Source: Paenibacillus azoreducens (GTDB taxonomy: Bacteria > Bacillota > Bacilli > Paenibacillales > Paenibacillaceae). From it: a stretch of DNA of 64,000 nt. The notes beneath the pieces were generated by a model. It saw nothing but the letters and a program-made list of their open reading frames with translations, had not been told where the DNA came from and made no database searches. Of the stretch, positions 35,024-43,711 are shown in pieces. The stretch spans positions 3,501,501 to 3,565,500 of the forward strand of contig NZ_AP025343.1 of the NCBI RefSeq assembly GCF_021654775.1, read 5' to 3'. Both the position numbers and the translations under genes were made by a program. Numbering within the stretch: the stretch's first letter is position 1; every line of letters begins with the position of its first letter.

Positions 35024-35899
35024 TTATTTTATATACGCATTACTTACTAAAGCATCGGCAATCACATGGGTCGGTATGATAAACTCGACCACGCCCATGT
35101 ACCCTGGAGCGACTTCGTATTTATCAAAGGAAATGACAAGTTTACCTTCATTGTTTATATAAAAGCTTTGATCTTTTTTGATAGGGTCAATGTCTAACTC
35201 ACCCTTCCCATCTATATCTTTCGTCCAATATGTCTTGTCAGGGTCTGACTTCATCTGCTGTCTCATTTGTTCTTTAATATTTTCACTGATCAGTTTGATA
35301 TAGCTGTCATCCTTAAATAAGCTTGGTAAGGTAATTAAAAGTTGATTTTTCTTGTCGATCGTGTCGTATTTAAATGTTGTCGACGATGAACCAACCGTAT
35401 TGACGACATATCTGCCGATGGCCAGAATCTGATCATTGTCGGTTTTGACTTCATAGCCGCTCTCTACCCCTGTATGACCCCCGCCATTTTTCTTTAATTC
35501 CTCCATTTCAGCCGTGAAATCGCTGTACAGCTTTTTGCTTTCTTGCAGGTATTTGTTATTAAGAGAAGCTTCTAACGTCTTATTTTCCAAATTTGTAATG
35601 GCAGGTACTTTGATATCGGCATTCGCAGTTTCCTCATCTACTTTAAATTCCGTGAAAGTCAGCACCTTGACGAGTGAACCGACCAATGGCACATCTGATA
35701 AGGCTTTTGCGAAGGCCGGGCTGGCATTAATCCCTGTTACAAAAATAATCGCCACTGCCCCGACACCGACGAGACTCTTCATCCAACCACCATGTCTTTT
35801 TTTGCTTTGTTTAATGGCTTTCTTGACAACGAAGTCAAGTTCATCAGGGATAGGCGTACTTTTATATTTGTCTTTTAACTGTTCCAGTTGTTCGTTCAT
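35024..35899 (-). CDS. rsiV: RsiV-like anti-sigma factor
   Basis: 291 residues. A cytoplasmic N-terminal segment with KAIKQSKKRHG precedes one membrane helix (SLVGVGAVAIIFVTGINAS) and a PAFAKALS stretch that resembles a signal-peptidase site. The extracellular part matches RsiV (DUF3298 fold): LENKTLEASLNNKYLQESKKLYSDF, YEVKTDNDQILAIGRYVVNTVGSSSTTFKYDTIDKKNQ, SFYINNEGKLVISFDKYEVAPGYMGVVEFIIPT. In B. subtilis, RsiV binds lysozyme and is then cleaved by signal peptidase and RasP, freeing SigV. It starts two bases after sigV with GGAGG, the standard sigma/anti-sigma order. Confidence 0.9.
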   Translation of the reverse strand: MNEQLEQLKDKYKSTPIPDELDFVVKKAIKQSKKRHGGWMKSLVGVGAVAIIFVTGINASPAFAKALSDVPLVGSLVKVLTFTEFKVDEETANADIKVPAITNLENKTLEASLNNKYLQESKKLYSDFTAEMEELKKNGGGHTGVESGYEVKTDNDQILAIGRYVVNTVGSSSTTFKYDTIDKKNQLLITLPSLFKDDSYIKLISENIKEQMRQQMKSDPDKTYWTKDIDGKGELDIDPIKKDQSFYINNEGKLVISFDKYEVAPGYMGVVEFIIPTHVIADALVSNAYIK

Positions 35900-35901
35900 T
35901 C

Positions 35902-36405
35902 CTATTTTACCTCCTCTAAAATTTCATCGCTCATTTTGATTCGGAGTTTGCGGAGCCCTTGATACAATCGTGTTTTGACAGTATTGACGTTTTCATTCAT
36001 GACTTCCGCAATTTCGTCGATTTTTAAATCTTCAAAATATCTAAGAACAATCACAGTACGAAACGCATGGGGCAATTCCTCCAAAGCTTTCTCCAGATCC
36101 ATGTCAGGGTAGGCATCTTCACCTGTAGGGCTGTGCAATTCCAAGGTCTTGTCATCTACAAATTGAATCCGTTTATGCTTTCTTAGGAAATCGATCGATG
36201 TATTCACCAGTATCCTATATAACCAGCTTTTGATTGAACCATCGGATTTCAAGGTTTCTGATGATGTCAGGGCTTTATGGATCGTATCCTGAACAATATC
36301 CAGTGCATTTTCAGTATTTTTTACATAACTGAAGGCTAAGCGATACATATTTTCTTTATTTTCCGTGATAAAATGGATGAGTAACTTTTCAAACTTTTTA
36401 TTCAT
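35902..36405 (-). CDS. sigV: ECF RNA polymerase sigma factor SigV
   Basis: 167 residues, usual for ECF sigma factors. Region 2: ENMYRLAFSYVKNTENALDIVQDTIHKAL and SIKSWLYRILVNTSIDFLRKHKR. Region 4: LEELPHAFRTVIVLRYFEDLKIDEIAEVMNENVNTVKTRLYQGLRKLR. Sequence style and the RsiV partner identify it as SigV/ECF30. It is preceded by a promoter of the type it probably recognises, so it should be autoregulated, and the same promoter type precedes the oatA and secreted-protein genes. Confidence 0.92.
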   Translation of the reverse strand: MNKKFEKLLIHFITENKENMYRLAFSYVKNTENALDIVQDTIHKALTSSETLKSDGSIKSWLYRILVNTSIDFLRKHKRIQFVDDKTLELHSPTGEDAYPDMDLEKALEELPHAFRTVIVLRYFEDLKIDEIAEVMNENVNTVKTRLYQGLRKLRIKMSDEILEEVK

Positions 36406-36455
36406 TATAAAGACTCTCCCTTTGATATGCGCATATCATTTCCTTGCTATACAAA

Positions 36456-36484
36456 TAAGACGTGGATGGTACCTAAAAAAGTTT
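36456..36484 (-). promoter_or_regulatory. SigV-type promoter of sigV-rsiV
   Basis: On the coding strand AAACTTTTTT then CGTCTTA, with 18 bases between AAAC and CGTC. Identical architecture at two other island promoters. A 14-bp palindrome GATATGCGCATATC lies between it and the start codon. Confidence 0.8.
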
Positions 36485-36594
36485 GTTTTCGTCTAATGAG
36501 TATGAGATGTAAAAATTTCAAGTTCAATTTCAACTCGCAAAGTAAAATACATTCCCAAGTGTAAATAGAAACGGCTAAAAGTGCCGACGGAATA

Positions 36595-36634
36595 AAAAAC
36601 TCGATGTTCCTTATCTTAAGGAAATCGAGTTTTT
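36595..36634. terminator. Terminator after the secreted protein gene
   Basis: AAAAACTCGAT.TTCCTT pairs with AAGGAAATCGAGTTTTT. A near copy lies at 40210-40251 behind the truncated paralog, showing that gene and terminator were duplicated together. Confidence 0.9.
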
Positions 36635-36742
36635 CATGCAATTCCAATTATCTCCATCTTATGTTTTATATCTGTATAGATCCTTTTTCATATCTTTTCT
36701 ATGATAAGTATTGAATTATCGGGTTCTTGAATCTGCAAAAAT

Positions 36743-37720
36743 CTATTTTAGCAATTTGAAAGAACTTTTAATATTCAAATCACGATAGAGTTGGTCAAAC
36801 AGCTTGCCGTCTTTCGATTGTGGATCAAACGGATTGGACTGCGGAGTTGTATACACATACACCATTCCGTTGGCTTCCGTAATTACGCTGCCTACAGGCG
36901 GGCCTTGTTGTTCGCTGGAGAGGCGACTCCAATCATTTTTGGAAAATACGGAGATCATCAGCAACATCTCACTGTCTTTTCCATTTTTCCCCTTGTAATC
37001 GAACTGGACCACATGCTTAGCCGATGGCATGATTTTATTTGCGCTTGCTCCTGCATATTGGTTTGCCTTGTAATATCCCTTCCATGAAACGGGCAATTTC
37101 AAACTGAAGTTGGCCTGAGAATTCGCGTATAGTTCTTGGTTATCGGCCACAACGCCTTTTGCCAAAACATCTTTAAGTTTATTCCCCTCCCAGGTTAAGA
37201 TCAGATGATCCACGTATCCGCCATTTCCTCCTTGAGGGGCAGTTACGATAATATCGTTCACTTTGTTACCTGTATAGTCACCAATAATCAAATTCGGTTC
37301 TCTTCCAAGCTCTCCGTACAATTTTCCGTCAGTTCCTTTGGACAACCAATCATATTTAACGTATTTTTTGGTTTTCCCATCTTGCACGATGACGGATAAA
37401 TTACTCGCATAAGCATCTAGTTTTCCGTTAATCTTTTCTTTTGTACCGACCAATATCACTTGATCTTTAACGGAATCCCCGGTAACATCGGATATTTTGT
37501 AATCAAGTGCATACGTATTTTCCTTCAGTTTAAGTTCGGGCACTCTAATTTTTTGACCAATTTCTATTTTCTGCAGTGTTTTTTGAGACTGCTGATTCAC
37601 CACTTTTGGAGCTGCGTTTCCCTGTTTTGCTAATGAAATTTGTGGCGACCCGATTCCAACCGCACAAATGAAACCCGCCAGGGCTAAATATGGAATTTTT
37701 TTTGCAATCTGCTTTTTCAT
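36743..37720 (-). CDS. Secreted protein of the SigV island, function unknown
   Basis: 325 residues. A signal peptide (KKQIAKKIPYLALAGFICAV..., cleavage near SLAK) directs export. The mature part begins with a basic Gln/Lys-rich stretch. Segments DYKISDVTGDSVKDQVILVG and LIIGDYTGNKVNDIIVTAPQGGNGGYVDHLILTWEGN resemble FG-GAP/VCBS-like repeats (D.TGD..D.). The C-terminal half (FSLKLPVSWKGYYK, MLLMISVFSKNDW) looks like a separate beta domain. GGAGG eight bases before the ATG and a SigV-type promoter upstream tie it to the lysozyme/cell-wall response. Only its signal-peptide region recurs in the truncated copy near 40.4 kb. I do not recognise a characterised homologue. Confidence 0.85.
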   Translation of the reverse strand: MKKQIAKKIPYLALAGFICAVGIGSPQISLAKQGNAAPKVVNQQSQKTLQKIEIGQKIRVPELKLKENTYALDYKISDVTGDSVKDQVILVGTKEKINGKLDAYASNLSVIVQDGKTKKYVKYDWLSKGTDGKLYGELGREPNLIIGDYTGNKVNDIIVTAPQGGNGGYVDHLILTWEGNKLKDVLAKGVVADNQELYANSQANFSLKLPVSWKGYYKANQYAGASANKIMPSAKHVVQFDYKGKNGKDSEMLLMISVFSKNDWSRLSSEQQGPPVGSVITEANGMVYVYTTPQSNPFDPQSKDGKLFDQLYRDLNIKSSFKLLK

Positions 37721-37761
37721 CTTACAGACCTCCGTTTATTCTTGTTTGTCCCTTACATAAG

Positions 37762-37790
37762 TAAGACGAATGAGGTAACCTAAAAAGTTT
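37762..37790 (-). promoter_or_regulatory. SigV-type promoter of the secreted protein gene
   Basis: On the coding strand AAACTTTTTAGG then CGTCTTACTTA; AAAC and CGTC are 18 bases apart, exactly as in front of sigV and oatA. Confidence 0.8.
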
Positions 37791-37832
37791 GTTTCCGAGT
37801 TGGAGAAAAATTTATTTTTTTACAAGTTGATC

Positions 37833-37916
37833 TTAAAAGAGGAGATGAAGTGCCTGCCACGCTAACCCGATCCATTCCCCATTATTTTTGAAAATGGTAT
37901 AGATTTGATTGTTCAT
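37833..37916 (-). CDS. Possible 27-residue peptide downstream of oatA
   Basis: A short open frame (MNNQIYTIFKNNGEWIG then a hydrophobic end) starts with an ATG ten bases after AAAGGAG and stops just upstream of the next SigV promoter. It could be a small peptide of the regulon or chance; there is no homology to lean on. Confidence 0.3.
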   Translation of the reverse strand: MNNQIYTIFKNNGEWIGLAWQALHLLF

Positions 37917-38069
37917 CTTACTTGCTCTCCTTTAAGGATTGGACTTTCATCTTTATTCATAACATCTGACGTCCCCTGATTGAGTCTTATTAATCACCGA
38001 ACATGTGTTTACAGGAGTAGCATGTTTAAATTAGAGGGAAAGTTGGTGTTATCAAAGTATCTTTTTTTA

Positions 38070-40040
38070 TTATTCCTTCCCTCTGATGGCATTAACAAGA
38101 ATCGTGGCGTAAAATTCCGCCCCCTCCCGTTTCAAATGTACTCCGTCGCGGTAGAAGTAGTCATCTTTTCCTTCACTAGCCGAATACCAATCTACTACCG
38201 TCGTATTGCTGAATTCCTTGGAAACTTTTTCAATCGCTGCATTAACGGTATCCTGCCAGTTTCTGGGGACACGGGAATTGACCAATATAATCTGTTTGGC
38301 ACCGTCAAGGGATTGGAGCAATTCCCGTAATTGCTTGGTATTAAACGGTCCGTTGGTACCAAGCTCAATAATGACACGATCCCCCATCTTACCTCCGGCT
38401 TTCAATTGGTCAACGACATCCTTGGCCTGCCGCATTTGGCGACCGACTTTACCGTTCACGACGATACCCGGCAGCATTTTTTCCAAAAACGGCTTTGCGT
38501 CCAATATGACGGAATCTCCAATGGCTGTGATCCCCTCTCCGGATTGGATCCCTGCTGTGATGGACTTCTTGGTTTCAGACCGATGCGGGTTGTCTGATGC
38601 AGAAGATACGGACGTTTCCTCCGTCTTCTTGGTTTCGTTTATCTCTGTAGTGGATTTTGATGGATTGGAAGTTTCCCCTTTATTGGGACTTTCTATTTGT
38701 TGATGCATTGCGTTACTTTCATTTGACCCCAAACTCTGCTGTATTTCGCCAGCCTCTTCGTTTTCAACTGGTGCCTTGGAATTGGACAAATTCGCATTGC
38801 AAGCAAGCGGAATGAAAATAACCAGCAATATCGCCGCGAGAATAACCGGACGAAGTCGGCGACGGTGACGGCGACGGCGAACCGGGAACCCATGGGCCCG
38901 GGATTCTCTGAATCTCCCGCGTCTCAGCGGCTCTTCGATATATTTAAAGGATAAAGCCGAAAGGATCAGGCTGGCGGCGAGCTGCAATATGATTCGGCCC
39001 ACGCTGATACCGTCCGTATTGACGGCAGGGCTCGTTAGAATAATAACGGGATAATGCCAGATATACAGGCTGTAAGATCGGATTCCGACCCAGCGCAGCG
39101 GCCTAAGGCCCATGATTCTGCCCACGAAGCTGGAAGGATGCGCAAGCACGGCAATGACCGCCGCAGTAATAAAGGAAACGAGCACAAACCCTCCGCGGTA
39201 AAGCGAGTCATCGTATTCATTAATGCGGTTCATCAGGACCAAAAGAACTGCAATCCCCAGCACCCCGGTGATATCAAGTACGCCGCGGGCTACGCCGGAT
39301 ACTTGCTCGCTGAGTTTTTGGCTCGGCCATACGATGGCCAGCGCTGCACCGATCAGAAGGGCGAAAGCGCGGGTGTCCGTTCCGTAATAAACTCTGCTTG
39401 GATCCGTACCGGGTACATAGGTGATAGCCATGGCCAAAGCGGATACAGCCGCCAAACCCAAAATCATTAGGACCAGTTTTCTCCGACGGCGTGTGAGCTT
39501 GAGTCCAAACACGAGCAGCAGCGGCCAAACCACATAAAATTGCTCTTCTATGGACAGCGACCAAAGATGGCCAATCGGCGAAGCCGGTCCAAAACTTTCA
39601 AAGTAAGATACTTCATGAAAAATGAGATACCAGTTGTTGAAGTAAAACAGGGATGACAGATAATCTCCTTTTAATGCTTCCAGGCGGGAAGCATCTATGC
39701 AGAGCAGCCATAATGCCACGAATAGCAGCATGGCAATCATCGCCGGCAGCAGTCTGCGGGCTCTACGGATCCAGAAATTCATCAGGTCGAGACTATCGTT
39801 CTTCTTCCATTCGTTTACGATTTGGTCTGTAATGAGATAACCTGAAATGACAAAAAAGATCCCAACGCCAAGAAGTCCTCCCTGCGCCCACTTCAAATTC
39901 AGGTGGTACGCTATGACGGCAAGCACGGACAAAGCTCTGAGGCCATCGATTCCCGGCATATAACGTTTACTATTTGTTCGCTGAAGAGATGACATTCTAT
40001 GAAAGTTTTGCTGTCTGAACAGCCTCGTGTTGTCTATCAT
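38070..40040 (-). CDS. oatA: OatA-type peptidoglycan O-acetyltransferase (acyltransferase 3 plus SGNH)
   Basis: 656 residues. N-terminal integral-membrane acyltransferase 3 domain with about ten helices: YMPGIDGLRALSVLAVIAYHLN, GGLLGVGIFFVISGYLIT, FWIRRARRLLPAM, GHLWSLSIEEQFYVVWPLLLV. A low-complexity Ser/Glu/Lys linker (about 410-490) leads to an extracellular SGNH domain: TAIGDSVILDAK (Ser block), IIELGTNGPFN (Asn block) and YRDGVHLKREGAEFYA (Asp-His). OatA acetylates MurNAc C6 and blocks lysozyme. In B. subtilis oatA (yrhL) sits in the sigV operon; here it is upstream with its own SigV-type promoter. Confidence 0.93.
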   Translation of the reverse strand: MIDNTRLFRQQNFHRMSSLQRTNSKRYMPGIDGLRALSVLAVIAYHLNLKWAQGGLLGVGIFFVISGYLITDQIVNEWKKNDSLDLMNFWIRRARRLLPAMIAMLLFVALWLLCIDASRLEALKGDYLSSLFYFNNWYLIFHEVSYFESFGPASPIGHLWSLSIEEQFYVVWPLLLVFGLKLTRRRRKLVLMILGLAAVSALAMAITYVPGTDPSRVYYGTDTRAFALLIGAALAIVWPSQKLSEQVSGVARGVLDITGVLGIAVLLVLMNRINEYDDSLYRGGFVLVSFITAAVIAVLAHPSSFVGRIMGLRPLRWVGIRSYSLYIWHYPVIILTSPAVNTDGISVGRIILQLAASLILSALSFKYIEEPLRRGRFRESRAHGFPVRRRRHRRRLRPVILAAILLVIFIPLACNANLSNSKAPVENEEAGEIQQSLGSNESNAMHQQIESPNKGETSNPSKSTTEINETKKTEETSVSSASDNPHRSETKKSITAGIQSGEGITAIGDSVILDAKPFLEKMLPGIVVNGKVGRQMRQAKDVVDQLKAGGKMGDRVIIELGTNGPFNTKQLRELLQSLDGAKQIILVNSRVPRNWQDTVNAAIEKVSKEFSNTTVVDWYSASEGKDDYFYRDGVHLKREGAEFYATILVNAIRGKE

Positions 40041-40079
40041 TCTAGTTCAGTCCTTACCCATGATTTCGTTGTATATAAG

Positions 40080-40108
40080 TAGGACGAAAGAGTGGATACA
40101 AAAAGTTT
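40080..40108 (-). promoter_or_regulatory. SigV-type promoter of oatA
   Basis: On the coding strand AAACTTTTTG then CGTCCTACTTAT; again 18 bases between AAAC and CGTC. Third member of the set. Confidence 0.8.
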
Positions 40109-40209
40109 TTATTATTGTTAAAGTTGATTTTTCCATTTATTTCTATATAACTGTAAAGTTACATTCGGTTCCATATATAGTGGGAATATCAACATAAGTT
40201 CTATGTAGT

Positions 40210-40251
40210 AAAAAACTCGATATTCCTTAACTACAGGAAATCGAGTTTTTT
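40210..40251. terminator. Terminator behind the truncated paralog
   Basis: AAAAAACTCGATATTCCT pairs with AGGAAATCGAGTTTTTT; near-identical to 36595-36634. Confidence 0.9.
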
Positions 40252-40284
40252 ATAACCGAAATACTCTTCTCTTATCGCGGTTCA

Positions 40285-40419
40285 TTATAAAGTGACGCAT
40301 GCTTTTGGGGCTGATGTTGCCTCTTTTGCAAATGAAACTTGAGGCGCACTCATGCTTACTGCACAAATGAAACTTGCCAGCGCTAAAAGAGGGATTTTCT
40401 TTGCATATTGATTTTTCAT
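40285..40419 (-). pseudogene. Truncated paralog of the SigV-island secreted protein (44 codons)
   Basis: Starts with ATG after AATGGAGG and encodes MKNQYAKKIPLLALASFICA..., a close copy of the first 40 residues of the protein at 36743-37720 (KIP.LALA.FICAV, APQVSFAK against SPQISLAK). It stops after 44 codons, and everything downstream up to the duplicated terminator is missing. What is left is essentially a signal peptide. Upstream lies a dead transposase fragment, so insertion and deletion probably destroyed the gene and its promoter. Confidence 0.85.
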
Positions 40420-40496
40420 TTCCTAAACCTCCATTTCTGACTTGTCAGCTTGGAGCGCCTGAGTGCCGATCCGAATCGAGTCGTGATTTTTAAAGC

Positions 40497-40649
40497 CTTG
40501 AAGGTCGTGAAATTCGAGTGGTTACCGATTTGTTGCAAGTAACTGCCGAGCAAATTGCTCAAATATACAAGGCCCGCTGGCAGGCAGAGGTCTTCTTTCG
40601 TTGGATTAAACAACATGACATAAAAAACGAACTATGTATTTATCCTTGA
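40497..40649 (+). pseudogene. IS4-type transposase remnant (C-terminal piece)
   Basis: The frame reads EGREIRVVTDLLQVTAEQI, then AQIYKARWQAEVFFRWIKQH. This is the Y-(2)-R-(3)-E-(6)-K signature and downstream helix of IS4-family DDE transposases. The upstream part shifts frame at about 40495 (VIFKA in another frame), and the downstream end runs into a stop soon after. No inverted repeats were found, so this is a relic. Confidence 0.75.
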
Positions 40650-40687
40650 GAATGTGTATCGTCCTATTGAAGGGATGAAAAAATAAC

Positions 40688-41617
40688 TTAAAACATGCTT
40701 AAGGAGTATTTATGAGACATCTTCTCCAATAACTTAATACCAGCTATACTATTCCCCTTTTCATCTAATGATGGACCGAATAATCCGATCCCGCATTTTC
40801 CGGGTACTGCACCCATAATCCCACCTGAAACACCGCTTTTTGCCGGAATACCAACTTTTATTGCAAATTCGCCAGAAGCATTATACATTCCGCAGGTGAC
40901 CATAAATGTCTTGCAGATGCGGGCAATGTCTTTGGGAATTATTTGCCTCCCGGTAGACATTTCAAACCCATCCATCGCTAAAACGCAACCGATTTTTGCT
41001 AAATCCATGCAAGTTACTTCAATAGCACACTGCTTAGTATAAAGGTTTATCAAATCCTCCACGTTTTCATCGATGACATTATGCTGTTTCAAAAAATAAC
41101 AAAGCGAACGGTTTAAGTTGGCTGTCTTAAATTCAGAGCTAGCGACCTCTTCATTTACTTTTATTTGATCATTTCTTGTAATGTCATGTATGAAGGTCAT
41201 TAATCTGAGTAATCGCTCCTCTATATTAGCACCTTTTATCATATGAGTAACAGCTAAAGCACCTGCATTAATCATTGGGTTCAACGGTTTCGAAGGTTTA
41301 TTCGTTTCTAATTTTGCAATCGAATTAAACGGATCTCCCGTTGGTTCTTGGCCTACTCTTTCAAAAACATATTCAGCACCTCTATCCATGATTGCAAGTG
41401 CTAAGCTTATCACTTTTGAAATACTTTGCAGCGTCATGGATTGATGGCAATCTCCAGCTGAAAATCCATGACCATCTGGGTAAAATATAGAGATTGACAA
41501 ATCATCTTGTTTTGCTTTTTTTAAAGCGGGAATATAATCTGCCACCTTCCCTTGTTTTGCATAAACTCTGCATTCATCCACTAATGCTTGTAATTCTTCG
41601 CTTGATTGACAATTCAA
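40688..41617 (-). CDS. glsA: Glutaminase
   Basis: 309 residues, the full length of bacterial glutaminases (L-glutamine to glutamate and ammonia), beta-lactamase-like fold. Catalytic S65-x-x-K68 in TLQSISKVISLALAIMDRG; other blocks ADYIPALKKA, FSAGDCHQSMT, VGQEPTGDPFNSI, PLNPMINAGALAVTHMI, NLNRSLCYFLKQHNVI, DLAKIGCVLAMDGFEM, GIPAKSGVSGGIMGAVPGKCGIG. TTG start with AGGTGGGGG upstream. It stands alone between the SigV island and the accessory region. Confidence 0.96.
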   Translation of the reverse strand: MNCQSSEELQALVDECRVYAKQGKVADYIPALKKAKQDDLSISIFYPDGHGFSAGDCHQSMTLQSISKVISLALAIMDRGAEYVFERVGQEPTGDPFNSIAKLETNKPSKPLNPMINAGALAVTHMIKGANIEERLLRLMTFIHDITRNDQIKVNEEVASSEFKTANLNRSLCYFLKQHNVIDENVEDLINLYTKQCAIEVTCMDLAKIGCVLAMDGFEMSTGRQIIPKDIARICKTFMVTCGMYNASGEFAIKVGIPAKSGVSGGIMGAVPGKCGIGLFGPSLDEKGNSIAGIKLLEKMSHKYSLSMF

Positions 41618-42224
41618 GTTTATCCCCCACCTGCAATGTTTTCTTCATTTTTCTCCAAAAATAAGTATACACTACCACATGGAAAATAAAAGGTAGAAAA
41701 GCTAGCGGGTAGTCTCGTCTCCTTCGTTCCATTCATACAGCAGTCCATCACCGTCATAACGATAATATGCCAAAGAAACCATATGGAAAAAAGTACTTCC
41801 ATGTGCTTAATTACTCCCTAGTTTACCTCTTATTCCATTGTTAATAAATATAAAGATCAAAGTCAAACTCAGCCTTTATTCTGTTGGCAAATGAAATCGT
41901 ATCATGTTCAAGACTCATCGCCGGAGTTTCGTTATTTTCGATTCTAATTGACAGGCTAAAAGCGAGACCGATCCCAAGATAAGAAGAATTGCAATCTCTG
42001 AGTTGTATCCTGGGAACTGCCGGGTGTATGATCCGTGTCATATTATATTCCCCATTTTTTCAGATGCAAAATAATAAGTTGGTTTTGAACATAAAACTGT
42101 TTAAATAAGCGATACAACTAAAACAGTTTTTCTATTCATGGACATTACTTGAGATACAATTACTGTTCAAGTCCTACAAAATTGCATCGCCAATTTTAAC
42201 CGTAACTTAAAAAAGCTGCTCCTG
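41618..42224. other. Gene-poor stretch downstream of DinB gene
   Basis: Only one plausible small open frame is seen (41841-42041, listed). The rest has short frames without ribosome binding sites. Confidence 0.5.
41841..42041 (-). CDS. Hypothetical 66-residue protein
   Basis: An ATG eight bases after TGGGG opens a 66-codon frame (TRIIHPAVPRIQLRDCNSSY..., ending FDFDLYIY). No family recognised, no signal peptide. It could be real, or a fragment like others in this decaying stretch. Confidence 0.3.
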   Translation of the reverse strand: MTRIIHPAVPRIQLRDCNSSYLGIGLAFSLSIRIENNETPAMSLEHDTISFANRIKAEFDFDLYIY

Positions 42225-42803
42225 TCAGTAAACAGAAGCAACTCGCTCGATACAAGCATCAATATGATAGTATTTTTCAATTATCTTAAAATGATGCATC
42301 TCATGAATCGCCAAGAGCTGAACGGCCTGAATGAGGTTAGGATACTTGGCAATCGGATCCAAAAACACAATATGTCCCGCAATATCTTCTTCAATATTGC
42401 CTACTAATGCTCGCATTTCATTTGTCTCCTTCAACAGCAATTGCACCAATTCTCGTCCATCCATAGCATAACGAATCTTTTTAGGCGGGATTAGAATCCA
42501 AGGAGCTTTCATCCCTCTTCCTTTTTTTTCTTTAAATTCTGTGTAAATATCATGTATTTCAGTCGCAAACGGTTTGTTTCTTTTCATTTTGGCATATGGA
42601 ATCAGCACAAATGACCATTTTGTTGCGATTTTAACCATTCTCATAATTAAATATAAATGGTATACATGCTCCCCGACAGACCATTTCCCCTCTTCGTTTC
42701 GATTCCATAACTTTTCTTGCGAGAGGTATGGTATTTTGATCAAAAATTGATTTCTCTGCTCGGTTAATGTTTGAAAATGTTTTGATATACTTTCAGACTT
42801 CAT
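42225..42803 (-). CDS. DinB-superfamily protein
   Basis: 192 residues from the ATG at 42803 (AAAGGA nine bases upstream). The DinB_2 metal-binding four-helix bundle is shown by GKWSVGEHVYHLYLIMRM near the N-terminus and AIHEMHHFKIIEKY near the C-terminus, giving the usual His triad. Such proteins are bacillithiol-dependent or metal-dependent hydrolases and transferases; the substrate here is unknown. It is unrelated in detail to the two duplicated DinB genes further along. Confidence 0.85.
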   Translation of the reverse strand: MKSESISKHFQTLTEQRNQFLIKIPYLSQEKLWNRNEEGKWSVGEHVYHLYLIMRMVKIATKWSFVLIPYAKMKRNKPFATEIHDIYTEFKEKKGRGMKAPWILIPPKKIRYAMDGRELVQLLLKETNEMRALVGNIEEDIAGHIVFLDPIAKYPNLIQAVQLLAIHEMHHFKIIEKYYHIDACIERVASVY

Positions 42804-42883
42804 TCGTAAGAATCCTTTCGTCATAAAAATACTTCACGTAATCCTTCGTCGGTGGTGAAGACGACATGCCGATGGTTCACTTT

Positions 42884-43307
42884 TCAAAAGCCGCGCAAAA
42901 ACTTAAAAATCATTTCATTTACTAATGTCGGGTTTTCCCTTAACATATGCGGTCTATGGCTCCCGCTAAGCTACTCTGTCCGAGTGATCAACGGCAAGAT
43001 GAAGTCCTACATTTGCTCCTAAGCTGTAACCGACCAGATGAGCGGTTGAGATATCCATTTGATTCATAAATTCAATTACATCATCGGCAATTTGAGGTGT
43101 AGACCACTCCAGGCTTTCACATCTTGTTCTGCCGTGCCCTCTGAAGTCGGGAAAATAACAGGTATACTTCCTTTGGAAGTCGAGCATTTGACTGGCAAAA
43201 GCCAGTATCCCTCGAGAAAAGCCGCTATGTAAAAATAACACCGGATCGCCGACGCCCATGCGCTCGTAATATATCTCCAAGTTACTACATTGTAGATATG
43301 GCATCAC
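42884..43307 (-). pseudogene. Alpha/beta hydrolase with internal deletion
   Basis: The N-terminal 113 residues are a normal alpha/beta hydrolase (YYERMGVGDPVLFLHSGFSRG, DFRGHGRT, nucleophile elbow VGYSLGAN) but a stop follows directly after HSDRVA. Twenty-odd codons of what should be the very C-terminus (HMLREN then NEMIFKFLRGF, stop) are readable just beyond. A deletion of about 110 codons thus removed the region with the acid and catalytic His. Non-functional. Confidence 0.8.
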
Positions 43308-43698
43308 TACTCAACTCCTTAATTTTAAAGATGTGTTTTTCCAAATTGAAGTAATGGTTGCATGTCTTTGCAGTAAACTCGAATACACAATAGTCCGGAT
43401 CATTAACACCAAGAGGATAATACTTCTCATCATCTTCAGCCCAAAGCATTTCTTTGCTTTCCCGATCCAGACAAACGTTCATTTCACCAATAAGCATTAG
43501 TCATTATTTCTTCCAACAAAATAAAGGCTGGCCTTCGGATTTTCCACAAATTGCTTAGTACGTAACGAAGACGTATTGGTCGAAAACCAAAACTTGTTTA
43601 ATCCATCGTGCGCACTTTTGAACATCTGTTTTCTGTTTTGAATTAGGATAGCCGTTCTCATTGACAGAACTAACTACAATCGTTTCTTTGTAGGCAGA
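43285..43698 (-). pseudogene. Pyridoxamine 5'-phosphate oxidase-like flavoprotein, broken
   Basis: Three frames carry one family: SAYKETIVVSSVNENGYP, then KQMFKSAHDGLNKFWFSTNTSS... and NPKASLYFVGRNND followed by a stop, then MLIGEMNVCLDRES and KYYPLGVNDPDYCVFEFTA to the end. This is the order of FMN-binding general stress protein 26-type proteins. One frameshift near 43650 and one stop or small deletion near 43500 inactivate it. Its end overlaps the start of the hydrolase pseudogene. Confidence 0.75.
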
Positions 43699-43711
43699 TA
43701 ATTTGAATTTG

